A stretch of DNA of 64,000 nucleotides from Pisolithus tinctorius (lineage: Eukaryota > Basidiomycota > Agaricomycetes > Boletales > Pisolithaceae), in contig JANFAH010000007.1 in the NCBI GenBank assembly GCA_024663395.1, forward strand, positions 2,395,051 to 2,459,050. Reading direction: 5' to 3'. Of the stretch, positions 35,740 to 46,640 are shown piece after piece. Both the position numbers and the translations under genes were made by a program. Position 1 is the first letter of the stretch. The number at the start of each line of letters is the position of its first letter. Below the pieces are notes generated by a model. It made no database searches. It worked only from the letters and a program-made list of their open reading frames with translations, and had not been told where the DNA came from.

Positions 35740-35857
35740 GGCATGAAAGCGATTGAAGCTCGGCACTGCGTCGCTCGCTGAGCAGTGTGCCGGGGCAGCA
35801 CGTGACTTCCCTTCAAGGCAATCTACACGGTCGCGAAGTTGAGGTCGACCACAAATC
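35740..35857. promoter_or_regulatory. 118-bp bidirectional promoter between TUL1 and NNF1
   Basis: The start codons of the minus-strand TUL1 gene (35739) and the plus-strand NNF1 gene (35858) are separated by only 118 bp, so both promoters must overlap each other or the 5' transcribed regions. No clear TATA box was seen. Confidence 0.55.
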
Positions 35858-36556
35858 ATGGCAAAAGGAACACAAGACACAAAAAGATGGACACATTTTC
35901 ACTCTGCGTTGCAACTGGCGATACACAGAGCAGCACACAAGTGGGCATAAGTCATGACCAATCTTCTCTGTCTGTCTGTCTAACCGCGGGAAGATACGAA
36001 GATTTCCAGGAGTGCTTCGCGCTGTGGTGCAAAGAAGAACCACATGGGGCGGAGGGAATATTTAACATCATATCATGGCACATGGAAGACCAAGTGCCTG
36101 TCAGTACATCGAGCATTTCTATTTCGAGAGACTTAAATTGTGCTCCAGGCAAGCTGTGAACGGTTGTTCAAGGATTACAGCGTCAGAGAGAACATCAACA
36201 CGCTACACGCAGTAGTCACAGAGGCACGAGCCGGAAAACAACGTGCAGAAGTCGACAGGAAGGATTTATGGAAAGAGGATTTGGATCCTCGGGGTGCAGT
36301 ACGTGCCCATATGGTCCCAGTATTGCAGGCAGAAAGAGAAAGATTGAAAGAGACACTGCACCAGGCAAGCATCGAGGCTATGTCCCGTGGCTCTTCGTCT
36401 GACGCTAAGTGGCAGCTCGAGGAAGAGAACATTGTCCTATATGAGGAGACTGTGAAGAATGCACAGAGCGATCGCAAAGCTAAGGAACGAATACAAGAAC
36501 TATTGAAGCATGCGGACGAGGTACTTCGATCTTGCCATCCATATATTTCATACTGA
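35858..36556 (+). CDS. NNF1: NNF1-like kinetochore (Mis12/MIND complex) protein, 196 aa
   Basis: Three exons (35858-35940, 35994-36093, 36149-36556) join to 196 codons: MAKGTQDTKRWTHFHSALQL at the start, then HKYEDFQECFALWC, ASCERLFKDYSVREN, LHAVVTEARAGKQR, DLDPRGAVRAHMVPVLQAER, and a long C-terminal coiled coil with ENIVLYEETV. The pattern (aromatic-rich start with F..CF, then L...V.EAR, L.P..AV.A...P.L and a coiled coil) fits Nnf1/PMF1, the subunit of the Mis12/MIND complex that connects inner and outer kinetochore. Size is normal for the family. The frame is intact, in contrast to its divergent neighbour TUL1. The assignment is by pattern only. Confidence 0.65.
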
Positions 36557-38099
36557 GCCGTCTTTCAGGTTTACTCCAGATGGAATAACATTCCCCATGA
36601 TGAGATAGGGTTATGGAGTCTGCAGGTGGCAGAGAACTCAGCGACTAATCGACCTCCCTAGTGGTATAATTGAAGTATCTCTATTGCCAAGCTTGCAACT
36701 CACTTGCGTCTATCAACGATAGAAATGCACGGTGGCAGGAGGCAAGTTTCATAGTAGCACTCCCATAACGTGTAGTCTACGGCGCACTCTCTACCAATAG
36801 CATCCATTGTCCGTTGTGTAAAGTTAGTGTCCTAGTCCGATGAGTACTAATGGCATTGTAAGTACTCTACGCTAAAGTCCGTAGCAAGGCCCCGAAAAGG
36901 AAGGAGTTTCAGTGGTGAGTGGTTCCCACGCAATTATGACCCTGGTAGAGGACCTTGCAAGCAAGGTAATACCATACTTGTTCTGGAGTCAAGAAATGCA
37001 TAGAACCAACTGAATTACTACTACTTATACCAACAACAGATTCATTGAGAAAACCCACATGAATTTCCCCGCTCGATGTCCCAAGGTGATCGAATCTCCA
37101 TCTATAGCGAGAGTAGAGATGGACGACTGAGGAATCGGGGTCGATGCGAGTCGGTTCTTTTTCGTCGGGTCTCCAGATACCTAGCTAACCCAGTGAAGAA
37201 TGGATTGCCGCATTCGGTCAGATGAGCTCGCTGCCCTCTCTGCGCTAACAACACCATTATGGTTATCCCTGCTCGCCTGACGTTTCGGATTGTAATGGCC
37301 GGGGAAGGGTCAGGGGACTCTCCTCAAGGGAAATAGGAATGAAGAGCAACGTGGATAATGGTAGTCCCGCTGATTCTCATGAGTAGAGGGTAAGAGGACA
37401 GGCAGGGAGCACTCGGATGGAGTGGCTACCTGCGTTCTGGGATAGTAACATCGGTGCATGAGGATCTCCAGCTGCCAAATGAAACCCATGAATTCAATCG
37501 CCAAAGATAACAGTGAGGGACATCGACGTCAGTGACTCAGACGACGGGGGGGAGGGTATGGGTGCTGAGTCACGGACGACGGACTGCGAAGATTTGCAAA
37601 CACGTCTGCAAGGTACGCCAGCGGCTTGCGCCTTCCATCGGTCGCCTTTCCACTCCACAGGTTGCAATAGATTGTCCAGCAACTGGGTATGCGCTGACAG
37701 TCTGCATCGATGTCGTGTGTTATTGGATAACGAGTCCAGTCCAACGGTACACCGAGCATCCTCGACTTGCTCAGGTGCGTCCGGAGGGAAGAGCCTGCCC
37801 TTCATACACTTGACGACCTCCTTGAAACACACCGTGGGTCTCGGTGAATCGGTGGCGGCCTGTTTACCTGCCGTATCTAGGAGATCGAATGACTTGCCAG
37901 GTGGAGGTTGGGCCGGAGGGGTTGGTGGGTACCATGAAGCTGTATTGAAATGGGGTTTCTTCTCGTGTAGGGTTTTGAGTAAGAATATCTCTCGGCACGG
38001 AGCCTGAAACACCGAACTGTCAACAAAAATTCAGAGTAGAGCTTCCAAACTCGCACCCTTGAGTAACATTGTTGTCTCTGTGCAGCGTGTCTCCGCTCG
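36557..38099. other. No gene supported
   Basis: Overlapping open frames on both strands at 37494-38012 are mutually exclusive and I could not decide that either is real. The minus-strand one might be a 3' continuation of the broken gene at 38100-38790. No RNA gene or repeat was recognised. Confidence 0.4.
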
Positions 38100-38790
38100 T
38101 TCTCTGTTTGCATTGGGTCCCCTCCATGGGTCTCCCATCTGCTTCCTCAAGGGTGAGGGACCAGAAGGAACAAAGTAAACATCGAAGTCCTCGTTGCAGA
38201 CCTCGTCGATCCTAGGGTCGTCATCAGAGCCTGTGACTTCGATGCCTTTGAGTTTGAGGAGAAGTGTCTAGGCGAGTCGTATGTCATCCAATGCGTAAGC
38301 TACCTGAACCTGGTCCTCGAGTTTGGTGGGTGGCGATGGTGTCGAGTCATAAAGGTCGGAGGAAAGGGAAGCCGAGGAAGACGAGTCAGATGAGTGGGCG
38401 GCCGAACTATCCAGCATGGGAGACGGTGACCGTTCGAATACAATCGAGGGGGAAGAGGGCGAGGGGAATGGTGATGGATGACTCAATGGCAGTGGGATGA
38501 GCTAGCGCACACGCGTCACCCGCAGCGCTCGAGGATGGAACCAATTCCGATTGAAAAAGGAGACTGTTGGCGATTGCATCCGGTAGGGAGGAGGGTTGCG
38601 GCTGCTGCTGTTGGTGTTGCTCAAGTAGATGAGCTCTCCTTTCTTCGGAAACCACTCACCAATGCAATGAACACGATCAGGAGAAGTGAACTGTTGTTGT
38701 CGAGTAGCACAAGCCTGCCAAAAAGCGAGAGGAATGGCGTGAAAACGAGCGAGATACTCATTTGCATCACAGCCACTCATTCCTTATCAG
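38100..38790 (-). pseudogene. Broken uncharacterised gene (VAYALDDIRLA...LLLKLKGIEV protein)
   Basis: On the minus strand from about 38780: EYLARFHAIPLAFWQACATR, then in another frame LPDAIANSLLFQSELVPSSS, then in a third a Ser-rich stretch (SPSPMLDSSAAHSSDSSSSA), PPTKLEDQVQVAYALDDIRL and, after an in-frame TAG at 38268-38270, TLLLKLKGIEVTGSDDDPRI with DEVCNEDFDVYFVPSG. The TAG sits where relatives I recall have lysine. Frame changes plus the stop make it a pseudogene, or a gene needing introns I cannot place. I know this as an uncharacterised basidiomycete family, no function assigned. Confidence 0.5.
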
Positions 38791-38938
38791 GTCTTTGGTG
38801 ATGACACAGTTAGATGTCAGATCTTATCCTCAGCTTGCATCACAGATTTACAGGGTTGCATCAGACATAAAATCTAGTGTAAGTGATGGTCATCTCACTA
38901 CTGATTAGCCTCTCAGTGACCTAGGAAGTATATACACC

Positions 38939-41904
38939 ATGGAACAACAACAATACAACAGTGGTGGGGAATCACTGATCACTGATCAGTCTTTACAGAG
39001 TGATCAGGGTACAGTGGACCAGGGGCAAGTGTACTATGGTGGGTTCCTTCATTCATTTGGCTAACTTGGCTAATCCTCCATGGCTAGGCCAACAGGATAT
39101 GAATGCTGGGTTCATATCTGGAGAACAGCATTTCCATGAGTCTGGTAAGCAAGATTTATTCATTCATCTAGATGATTTGATTGATTCTCCACTACCAGGG
39201 CAATATCAAGGCAACAGTGGGGATCTACTATATTCCTCTGAGTCTGGTAAGCAGGATTTTTTCATCCATTTGATTGATTTGGTTGATTCACCCTACCAGG
39301 GCAATATCAAGACAATAGTGGGGGTCTACTATATTCCTCTGAGTCTGGTAAGCAGGGTTGTTTCATTCATTTGATTGATTTGGTTGATTGTCCCCTACCA
39401 GGGCAATATCAAGACAACAGTGGGAGTCTACCATATTCTTCTGGGTTTGGTAAGTAATATTTTTTAATTCATTTGATTGATTTGGCTGATTGTCCCCTAC
39501 CAGGGCAATATCAAGACAACAGTGGGGGTCTACCATATTCTTCTGGGTTTGGTAAGCAATATTTTTTTGTTCATTTGATTGATTTGGTTGATTGTCCCCT
39601 ACCAGGGCAATATCAAGACAACAGTGGGGGTCTACTATATCCCTCTGAATCTGGTAAGCATTTTTTTTTCCATTCATACAGAAGTTTAATTGATTTGGTC
39701 CTACCAGGGCAAAATCAGGAAAACAGTGGGGGGTTACTATATTACTCTGAGTCTGGTAAGTGAGATTTTTTCATTTAGAAGTTTAGTTTGGTTGATTCTC
39801 CCCTACCAGGACAATATCAGGACAATGGGGGTCTACCATATTACTCTGAGTCTGGTAAGTAATATTTTTCATTCATTTAGAAGTTTAATTGACTTGGTTG
39901 ATTCTCCCCTGCCAGGCCCATACCAAACTCAACCCAGTTCTGGAGGAGGTATCTATCATCATGATTGTAAGTCCATCACTTTCATGTACTTTTGGGTAAT
40001 TCAGCTAATCTCATTGAATAGCCCAATTCCAAGGCCCTGGTGTCCCTAGTTCAGGGGGTATGTGAAAGTGTCCCCTTCATTTGCATTTTGACTGAGGCTC
40101 ACCATTGGTACATTTATAGAGTCTGGTCTTCAAAGGATCATGTCTATGACTCTTCCCCCAACCCTTGAAGATGTCTCTCGCTGGTTGTCAACTGAGGGCC
40201 ATGACAACCAGTACATCATGGATGGTCAGTCCAACCATCCAGAGAATATTTCAGGGGAGTATCCACTGGGTTTTTACCCTCCATTTCACATGGTCCCTGG
40301 TGATTCAGGCACTCAGCATACTGGTAAGTCAAGAACCATCAGATTCTATACAAAGTAAATGTTGACCAGCTATTGCAGGAGAGAGCACAGAGGAGACAGG
40401 AGGGTGGAAAAAGAATGAGGGGGAAGCAGGGTGGACTTTTCACCCTCCTCCCCCAGGTTCATGTAAGTCAACTTCAGTTATACCTACAATTGTCAACTCA
40501 ACTGAAATTCCTTTTCAGATGTGGATCATGACACCTTGAAAAGTAAGTCAATCTCACAGTGAAATCAATATATTTTCATGACCATTGGATTTAGATATTT
40601 ATGTGCCAGTCCCATATGAAGGTGAATACATACCCCCACAGGGTGTGATAGATGACCAGACATGGGCACAACTCACTGGGGCCCCACATTGGAAAAGTAA
40701 GTATAAGTTGTTTCTTGAACTTTTTTCTAACTATTTGCAGTTCTCATGGGAGATAGACTGGTTACTGGCACCACCTTAATTTCCTTTGCCCAGCCAGCTG
40801 AGGCAAGGGATCACCCCCATTCTAGGCGTAATTTGAATTGGCCAAATTCAGAGAAGTTTGGAAGTGCAAAGCGGCATGCTGAGCAGCAGTTTTCCAGTCA
40901 ACTGTTACTGGCAGGGATTGACATCCCAAAAGGTGAACAAACAGCCATGGCCCATGCTGTTTTAGAAAGGACAGTCCAAATTTACCAGCTTCCAAGAGGA
41001 CTCACTTGTAAGTTCTACATTGATCTCTCAGCAATCAGCCTCTGACCTTCTATGTACTTGTAGCAGTGCATGGTAGTGAACAGGTAATACACTGTGGCAT
41101 ATATGGATTCTTACTGATGAGTGATTTAGTTTGCTGATGTTCTTTTTGACCACTTGCGTGGTAACATCAGGTCACTCTTTCGAGTGGCATCTGTAGACTT
41201 TGGTATCACAACCCAATTACCTCCAAGAAAAGGGCAGGATCCCAGGGTTCAAGTGGCACCAAATTGTGAAGAGCATATTAGGAATGTTGCTGCAGAGCCA
41301 TATGCATGGTGTCACAGAACTTTCAATGGTCCTACAGTGAGTGACATACCAGTTCTTACCAGAGGGCTCATGCTGACATGATCTGATAGGGACCAATCTG
41401 TGTAAAGTTCATTGACCTTCGCATTGATTTATATTTTGTCAAGGTTCTCCTATGGCTCCCAGAGTTAACCCTTATCTGGCTTGCCAATAGCCTGACTGAT
41501 TTTGAATCATTCACAATTCCCATTAGGCTTATCAGCCATGTAGTCTATTCTGTGAGTATCTATCCTACACTATTCCATGCCTGGGACAAGGACTAACACT
41601 GTAATCACATAGCTTCAATGGGCCCTGGAATTGGACATGGACAAGGGAAATAATTTGAAACATTACATGTCCAAACGTGGGAATAGTGCAGTTGACAGAG
41701 GCAACTCAGATAGTGAAGCAGCCATTCTAGAAAGGTATGCAGACCTGGAGCTGGGGATTGGTGATGCATTCCTTGATCATCAATGGGCATTGATGAACAA
41801 GACACGTTGGTATCAAGTTATGAAACAAATTCAGTAAGTTACTTTACACTCTAACATTTTGGTAGCTTCATGTATTTTCTAGGAATGCACTTTGTCCTGT
41901 CTGA
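38939..41904 (+). CDS. 21-exon gene in CpG-free DNA, 604 aa, repeat-rich N-terminus
   Basis: Exons: 38939-39038, 39088-39144, 39199-39246, 39300-39347, 39402-39449, 39504-39551, 39606-39653, 39708-39755, 39810-39854, 39916-39966, 40022-40057, 40120-40323, 40400-40462, 40519-40542, 40595-40696, 40741-41007, 41064-41083, 41130-41336, 41444-41551, 41613-41833, 41883-41904. They join without a stop; the first 16 introns are all phase 1. The N-terminal third is Q/G/Y/S-rich with seven 15-16-residue repeats (GQYQDNSGGLLYSSES type), one per exon. A linker with PTLEDVSRWLSTEG follows. The C-terminal half looks globular: RRNLNWPNSEKFGSAKRHAE, IYQLPRGLT, FADVLFDHLRGNIRSLFRVA, NVAAEPYAWCHRTFNGP, LTDFESFTIPIRL, ERYADLELGIGDAFLDHQW. 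It is reminiscent of DUF6532-type Agaricomycete proteins (weak). Seven of the gene's eight CpGs are CGN arginine codons. The short 41883-41904 exon is optional, since a TAA follows exon 20 directly. Confidence 0.7.
39199..39966 (+). repeat. Tandem exon-plus-intron array, about 102-bp unit
   Basis: Exon starts at 39199, 39300, 39402, 39504, 39606, 39708, 39810 and 39916 are spaced 101-106 bp. Each unit has a 48-nt exon (one is 45, the last 51) starting GGCAATATCA and ending at G before GTAAG, and a 53-57-nt intron with TTTGATTGATTTGGTTGATT before the CTACCAG acceptor. Exon and intron were duplicated together. Confidence 0.9.
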
Positions 41905-42813
41905 TTGGTTCAAATGCCACTTTGATGATAGTTACAGGCTCATGTAAATTTGTATTCAGAATTGCTGTCCAGGGCTCATGTTCTGCAGCCCCATAAACAT
42001 ACAGCAGTAAATGTTACTTCATATGTCCACAGATGACTACTGTCACTACATGAAGGTCTATCTTATTGGAGTTGTGCACACAAGCTCCCTCACATCAAGT
42101 CCAGCAGTTCTGATTTGGACCCTGCTTGTTCAGCTTGACAGTCATCTCTGCCATTCAATGGTCATCTAGCAACCCCAACTGGTCCTCATCCTTTAAAGCC
42201 AAACATGTTAGATTATGAGTTAAACATATACCCCAAATAATAATATGTATGAGACTTATGTCCACTGCCCTGACATGTAGTTGAAGAAGTTGTTACAGAG
42301 GCATGGTTGATAGAGGGCACACCATGAGAGGATGTGGAAAGGATTGAGTATGTGCATGCACAAGGGAGGATATCATTGTGAGTACCAGTGATGTTACCAG
42401 TGATGATCAACACACTAGACAATGAGGACCCATCATCTGCTGTATCCTCTCCCTCTGTCTCCATCACACTTGTCTGTGGTATGACATTTTGCACAGGCTC
42501 AACATCCACCATGTTGACAACCACTCAGCCCCTCCTGCAGATGGGTGTTGACTTGGGTCTCCTGGCTTTCCCAGTCATGACACTACATTCATTACTGATA
42601 TGCCCTTTCATGCAGATGTTTGGATCCTCTCCTGGGGTGTGATATCTCACCCATTTGGATGCCAGATCTCTTGATTTTTTGGAGTCATATACTACTCAAA
42701 TAGGGCTTTCAAAAGCTGTATTGTATGCTACAGTAGATGTGGAGCTCATTCAAATACCACATCTTGTGGTTCAAGGATCAGACAATTTCACAGGTATTTC
42801 AGGATTGAGTCCT

Positions 42814-42974
42814 CAGGAAAAAGGGGACTTTGCTACAGGTGGTTTTTTGGCTTTTTTTAGCCCTTTTTTTGCCATTTTTCAGTTATAAAGTGAAAAAGGA
42901 TGACAAAAAGTGCAGAAAGACAATAAGAAGCCAAAAAAAACACCTATAGCAAAGTCCCCTTTTCCTGATGGGAT
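42814..42974. repeat. Fold-back (inverted repeat), about 42-bp arms
   Basis: The left arm (42814-42862, core AAAAGGGGACTTTGCTACAG) is the reverse complement, with few mismatches, of the right arm (42932-42974, core CTATAGCAAAGTCCCCTTTT). The loop is about 70 bp and T/A-rich. This could form a strong hairpin and may be a miniature inverted-repeat element; no target duplication was identified. Confidence 0.75.
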
Positions 42975-43430
42975 TCCTCCTCACTCCTTTTGTGCTGTGT
43001 TTGTCCTGCTTTCCTTCTCCATCTCTCCTGGTTTCATTCTGTTTTGAGTGCCCATCAATAATTAACAGTCTCCTCCCCCTCATGACTAATCTGTGCTGTG
43101 TCTCACCCATCTCACCACCAGGGCTCTCACTTCTCAGGGATGAGATACTACTCTATGAGAGCTTTCAAATGATGTGTTGTATGTCTGTCTAGATATGTTC
43201 TACCATCTCCATGAACTCTGTTGATTGCCCCAGCCATTGCCATTTGAGAAATTCACCTCTCCCTGCCCTTGAAGATTTAGGGTTGTATCTTGCATGTCCC
43301 TGCACCATTTCTCTCACTTTTCCTGCCATACATTCCACTAGTTGAACCCTCTCTGGGGACAACTTAGGTGTCCAATTCTGTGCAACAGTAGTCTGAGCCA
43401 CTTTTGCATATAACTCAGGATCAGGTGATC

Positions 43431-43560
43431 TGATGTAGGGAAGACAAGGTCTTCACCTACAATATGTCCAAGTTGGCCCCTTTTTTTCTTTTCTTTTTGT
43501 TTTGCATTTTTGTTCTCTGCCTCTGGACTTAGCATTGAGCAGCTGCATTGCTAACTAAGC
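43431..43560 (+). repeat. Dispersed repeat, copy 1
   Basis: Runs from GATGTAGGGA to GCTAACTAAGC and matches 46516-46640 with small differences; the shared core includes CAAGGTCTTCACCTA and CTTTTCTTTTTGTTTTGCAT. Confidence 0.8.
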
Positions 43561-45208
43561 AAGATCACTACACTCAAAGGATGACTGGAGTGAACAAGTG
43601 CAAACAACAATGACAAAACTGGATGTCAATCACAGGCTGTGAGAGTCCAGGATTGTAATTCAATGGAGATGAGGCATGACAGGTGCAGATGCTGAGCTCA
43701 AGAGCTCAAAGGTTTGTTTTGTTTTAGAACATTTTACTTACAACTACATTATTCTAGGGGAAACAGCTGTTTGCAATGAAGTATGACCAACACCTGAGCT
43801 GTTATGACATGAGAATCTACAACAATGTACAAGGAGAAGACCCTCCCACTGGCAGCCAAAATCAAAGGTAACATTGCTTTTATTGAGCAAATGATGTCCA
43901 AGCTTGAACTGCAGCTTACTCACTGTGTATTGCAATCACTCATTGCACTCAGGAAATACATCAATGGTAAGGTCCTGCAAGATCCCATGGAAAGAAACTA
44001 CCCAGAAGACTCAGACATGAAGGCAGAACTACTTTCCTGGCTGCCCTGGATGTGTTTAGGCCCTTAGAGCCCAACAGCCCAAGTTCTTGTTCTTGTTTCA
44101 TGACTTTTTACTTATGGTTGTGTTATTCTAGAGTAGCCAATGACATTGAAGAAGGAATGCATCAATATACAGCATGACAAGTACAACACCCACAAAATGC
44201 CAGAAGAGAAGAGTTCAAAGTGACTCTATGAACTTGCATGCAAATTGTCAAACACCTGGCAAGAGGAGATGCCATCTCCATGTTGGATATCATACAGAGA
44301 CACCATGATGTTGTGTGGAGCAGGTATCTGCTACCTAGTAAGGGGATGTAGGCTCCAGCCTAGGGATAGGCAATCTGAAGGGGTGAGTTTGACCCAAGGG
44401 GAGTTGCTCTAGCAGTAGGAGGGTGATAGGGAACAAATGCAACCAAGTTGTGCATGTTGCTCAACCTGTAAATTAAAAGGACAGTGGATTATGGGGCAGA
44501 CAGGCCTCAAGCCAGCCTAGAAAAGTGTCAGAAATATGCCTGTGACTCAGTGCTAGGCAGGCAAAAGGAAAGGGGTCATCTCAACATCATTATTCTGCTT
44601 GCTCTCTCTGTCTCTAACCTGGGGGCTTCAAAATTGTTATTTTTCCTGTTGATGAAGACAGGTATAAGTGTAGCTACATGCAGAGTATGTAACTATGAAC
44701 TAAGTGACATCAAAAGTGAAAAGAGCAACAAGAAAGAATGGTAATTAGTTGAGATCAATGTAATAATGGCCATGAGGCCAGTTTGGCATCAGCAATCAAA
44801 GGAGTGGCTATAGCAAGGGAAGTGCAAGGAAGCACAAGTGGTCCAAAGGGATGTGAACAAGAATACAGTGAGAGTGACAGAAACACACTTACATAACTGA
44901 TAGTGCAGAGCCAAAAAGCACAAGTGAGCAAGTGCAGGTGGCCTGAAAGCAGTTGCAAGTGTTGGAACTTCATCACAATGGTCAAGGGGAGTGTCTAGTG
45001 GTCATGTGATGGCAGGAGAAGTGATTTGACCAAAAAGGGTGGAGTATTGGGTGACCTGGAGCACAGAGGGTGTTAAAGATGCTTGGGAGTGGTTGCATTT
45101 GCATTGCTTTTATTGCAGAGCCTATAGACACTTAGTAGACCTCCAATTGACACTATACACACACTCCTATTGTAGGGAGATCACTCTCCCCACAATGTCC
45201 TGTTTTGT

Positions 45209-45823
45209 ATGGGAGATATCACAGATGAATGGGATGTGTTGGATGTATTGAAAGAGTCAGGCACCACATGTATTGTACAGACTGCCTCACCACAGGACAG
45301 CACAGAAGACCCCTCCATCTACTACAAGGTCAACATCAAAGGCACCCAAGCCATCACAGCTGGAGTCCATAGACTGATCTACAAGACATTCAGGCCTGGA
45401 GACTGCCAAGTGATGGCCAGCCTATACCAAGCATATCAATGCAGCCAAACCCACATCCAGATTGATGACAACAACAATCTGTTTGATTATAACAATGTCA
45501 GGAATGCCACACAAGTCCACCTACTCACAGTGGACAAACTCATTCCTCCTCCCTCTCACTCCTCTACCATGTTGGGTAAACCCAAACTATACCCTGAAAG
45601 TGCTAGGGTAGAACTCAACAAGTCCCTACACTGCACTCCCACTCCCATATATGCCACTACTGAATATCATCACATGCCACACAGCTCCACACAACCACTC
45701 AGTCCCTATGTCACACCCCCACCCAATGTCAAATCCATCCTATCCATGTTCAACACTCCATTCAACCCACATGAACTCAGTGCACCATCATTCATTCTTG
45801 AGCCAATGGACAAATATTCTTAA
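45209..45823 (+). pseudogene. ERG26: ERG26-like (C-3 sterol dehydrogenase) pseudogene with internal deletion
   Basis: The frame MGDITDEWDVLDVLKESGTT, IVQTASPQDSTEDPSIYYKV, NIKGTQAITAGVHRL, then FRPGDCQVMASLYQAY, HIQIDDNNNLFDYNNVRNA and LLTVDKLIPPP follows the extended short-chain dehydrogenase ERG26 (NAD(P)-dependent sterol-4-alpha-carboxylate 3-dehydrogenase of ergosterol synthesis). The family order GDITD...TASP...VN..GT...A...GV.RL...RP..I.GPGDRQ...GD..NL.D...V.N..HAHLLA is kept, but the segment between GVHRL and FRPGD, which holds the catalytic YxxxK and about 60 residues, is missing. The N-terminal Rossmann GxxGxxG part is also absent. Downstream YVTPPPN and FNTPFNP match the family's C-terminal side. 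There is no CpG at all in the interval. Confidence 0.75.
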
Positions 45824-46253
45824 TCATGACTCTACAGACTTATGCACAAGAGCAAACACATTTACAACCACATTGGAAACCTTCAAAACTGTGAGGGGAC
45901 ACACAACATGCACAGGACATCAGAGCTGCACAGAAATTGGGCATATTAGTCTTTCAGCTTACTTCATAAAAGGCCAATGCCCAGTGTGCCAGCACTGCAC
46001 TGTGCTAGTACCCTGTCACCATTTTGCACCATGTACTGCATTTTGAAAGGTGAACTCCCCCCCTTGCTTCATACTTGATTCATCACCAACTTGCTTACTT
46101 GTCCAGAGTTACCTCCATCATTGTCCAGTTCAAAGGTTGTCTTGGTGGTTGTGGGAGGTTGAGGTCATGTGTTCAAGGTGAAAAAGGTGGCTGGGTGTTT
46201 GTGCATGGTCAGGGGCACATTAGGAAGGGTGATGGCATGGTTCATGAGATCAT

Positions 46254-46288
46254 GCATGTGTGTGTGTGTGTGTATGTGTGTGTGTGAG
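46254..46288. repeat. (GT)n microsatellite
   Basis: Nearly perfect TG dinucleotide run with one TATG interruption. Confidence 0.9.
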
Positions 46289-46515
46289 GTCAGCAGTGTG
46301 TTTTGCAAGAGGAAGGAGTTGTGCCTTAGACAGTTGTTGGTTGAGTGCAAAGGGTACATTGCAAAGTCAAGGACATGCATAGGGTCAAGAGAGTGTTAGT
46401 GAGGACAGGTGGGATGTTCAGGAGTGGGGAGTTGAGGGGTGAAGGGTGTGTTTGTGAAGCCAAGGATGTCTGCACAAGGAGAGAGGATGGCTAAAGACAG
46501 TTGTGATCTAAACCC

Positions 46516-46640
46516 CCTTGGATGTAGGGATAACAAGGTCTTCACCTATGAGAAGTCCAAGTTCTTTCTTTTCTTTTTGTTTTGCATTTTCATTCTGTGC
46601 CTCTGGACTTGGCACTGAGCAGCCACATTGCTGACTAAGC
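46516..46640 (+). repeat. Dispersed repeat, copy 2
   Basis: Partner of 43431-43560, same orientation, about 3.1 kb apart. Confidence 0.8.

Larger units (their letters stand above)
41905..45200. other. CpG-free DNA with repeats, no gene supported
   Basis: A short open frame at 43825-44067 (MYKEKTLPLAAKIKGNIAFI...) has coding-like looks but no recognisable motif or splice partners. A diverged direct repeat (ATACTACTCAAATAGGGCTT near 42687, ATACTACTCTATGAGAGCTT near 43145) flanks the fold-back at 42814-42974. Otherwise nothing was recognised. Confidence 0.45.

Noticed and set aside
37494..38012. Overlapping long open frames on both strands (172 and 164 residues)
   Set aside because: Both cannot be coding. 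Neither has recognisable motifs or credible splice joins, so I left the interval unannotated.
39363..39677. Minus-strand 104-residue repeat protein (QNNMVDPHCCLDIALVGDNQ-like)
   Set aside because: It is the reverse of the exon-intron array. The plus-strand reading has correct splice sites in every unit and continues into a long gene, which the minus-strand frame does not.
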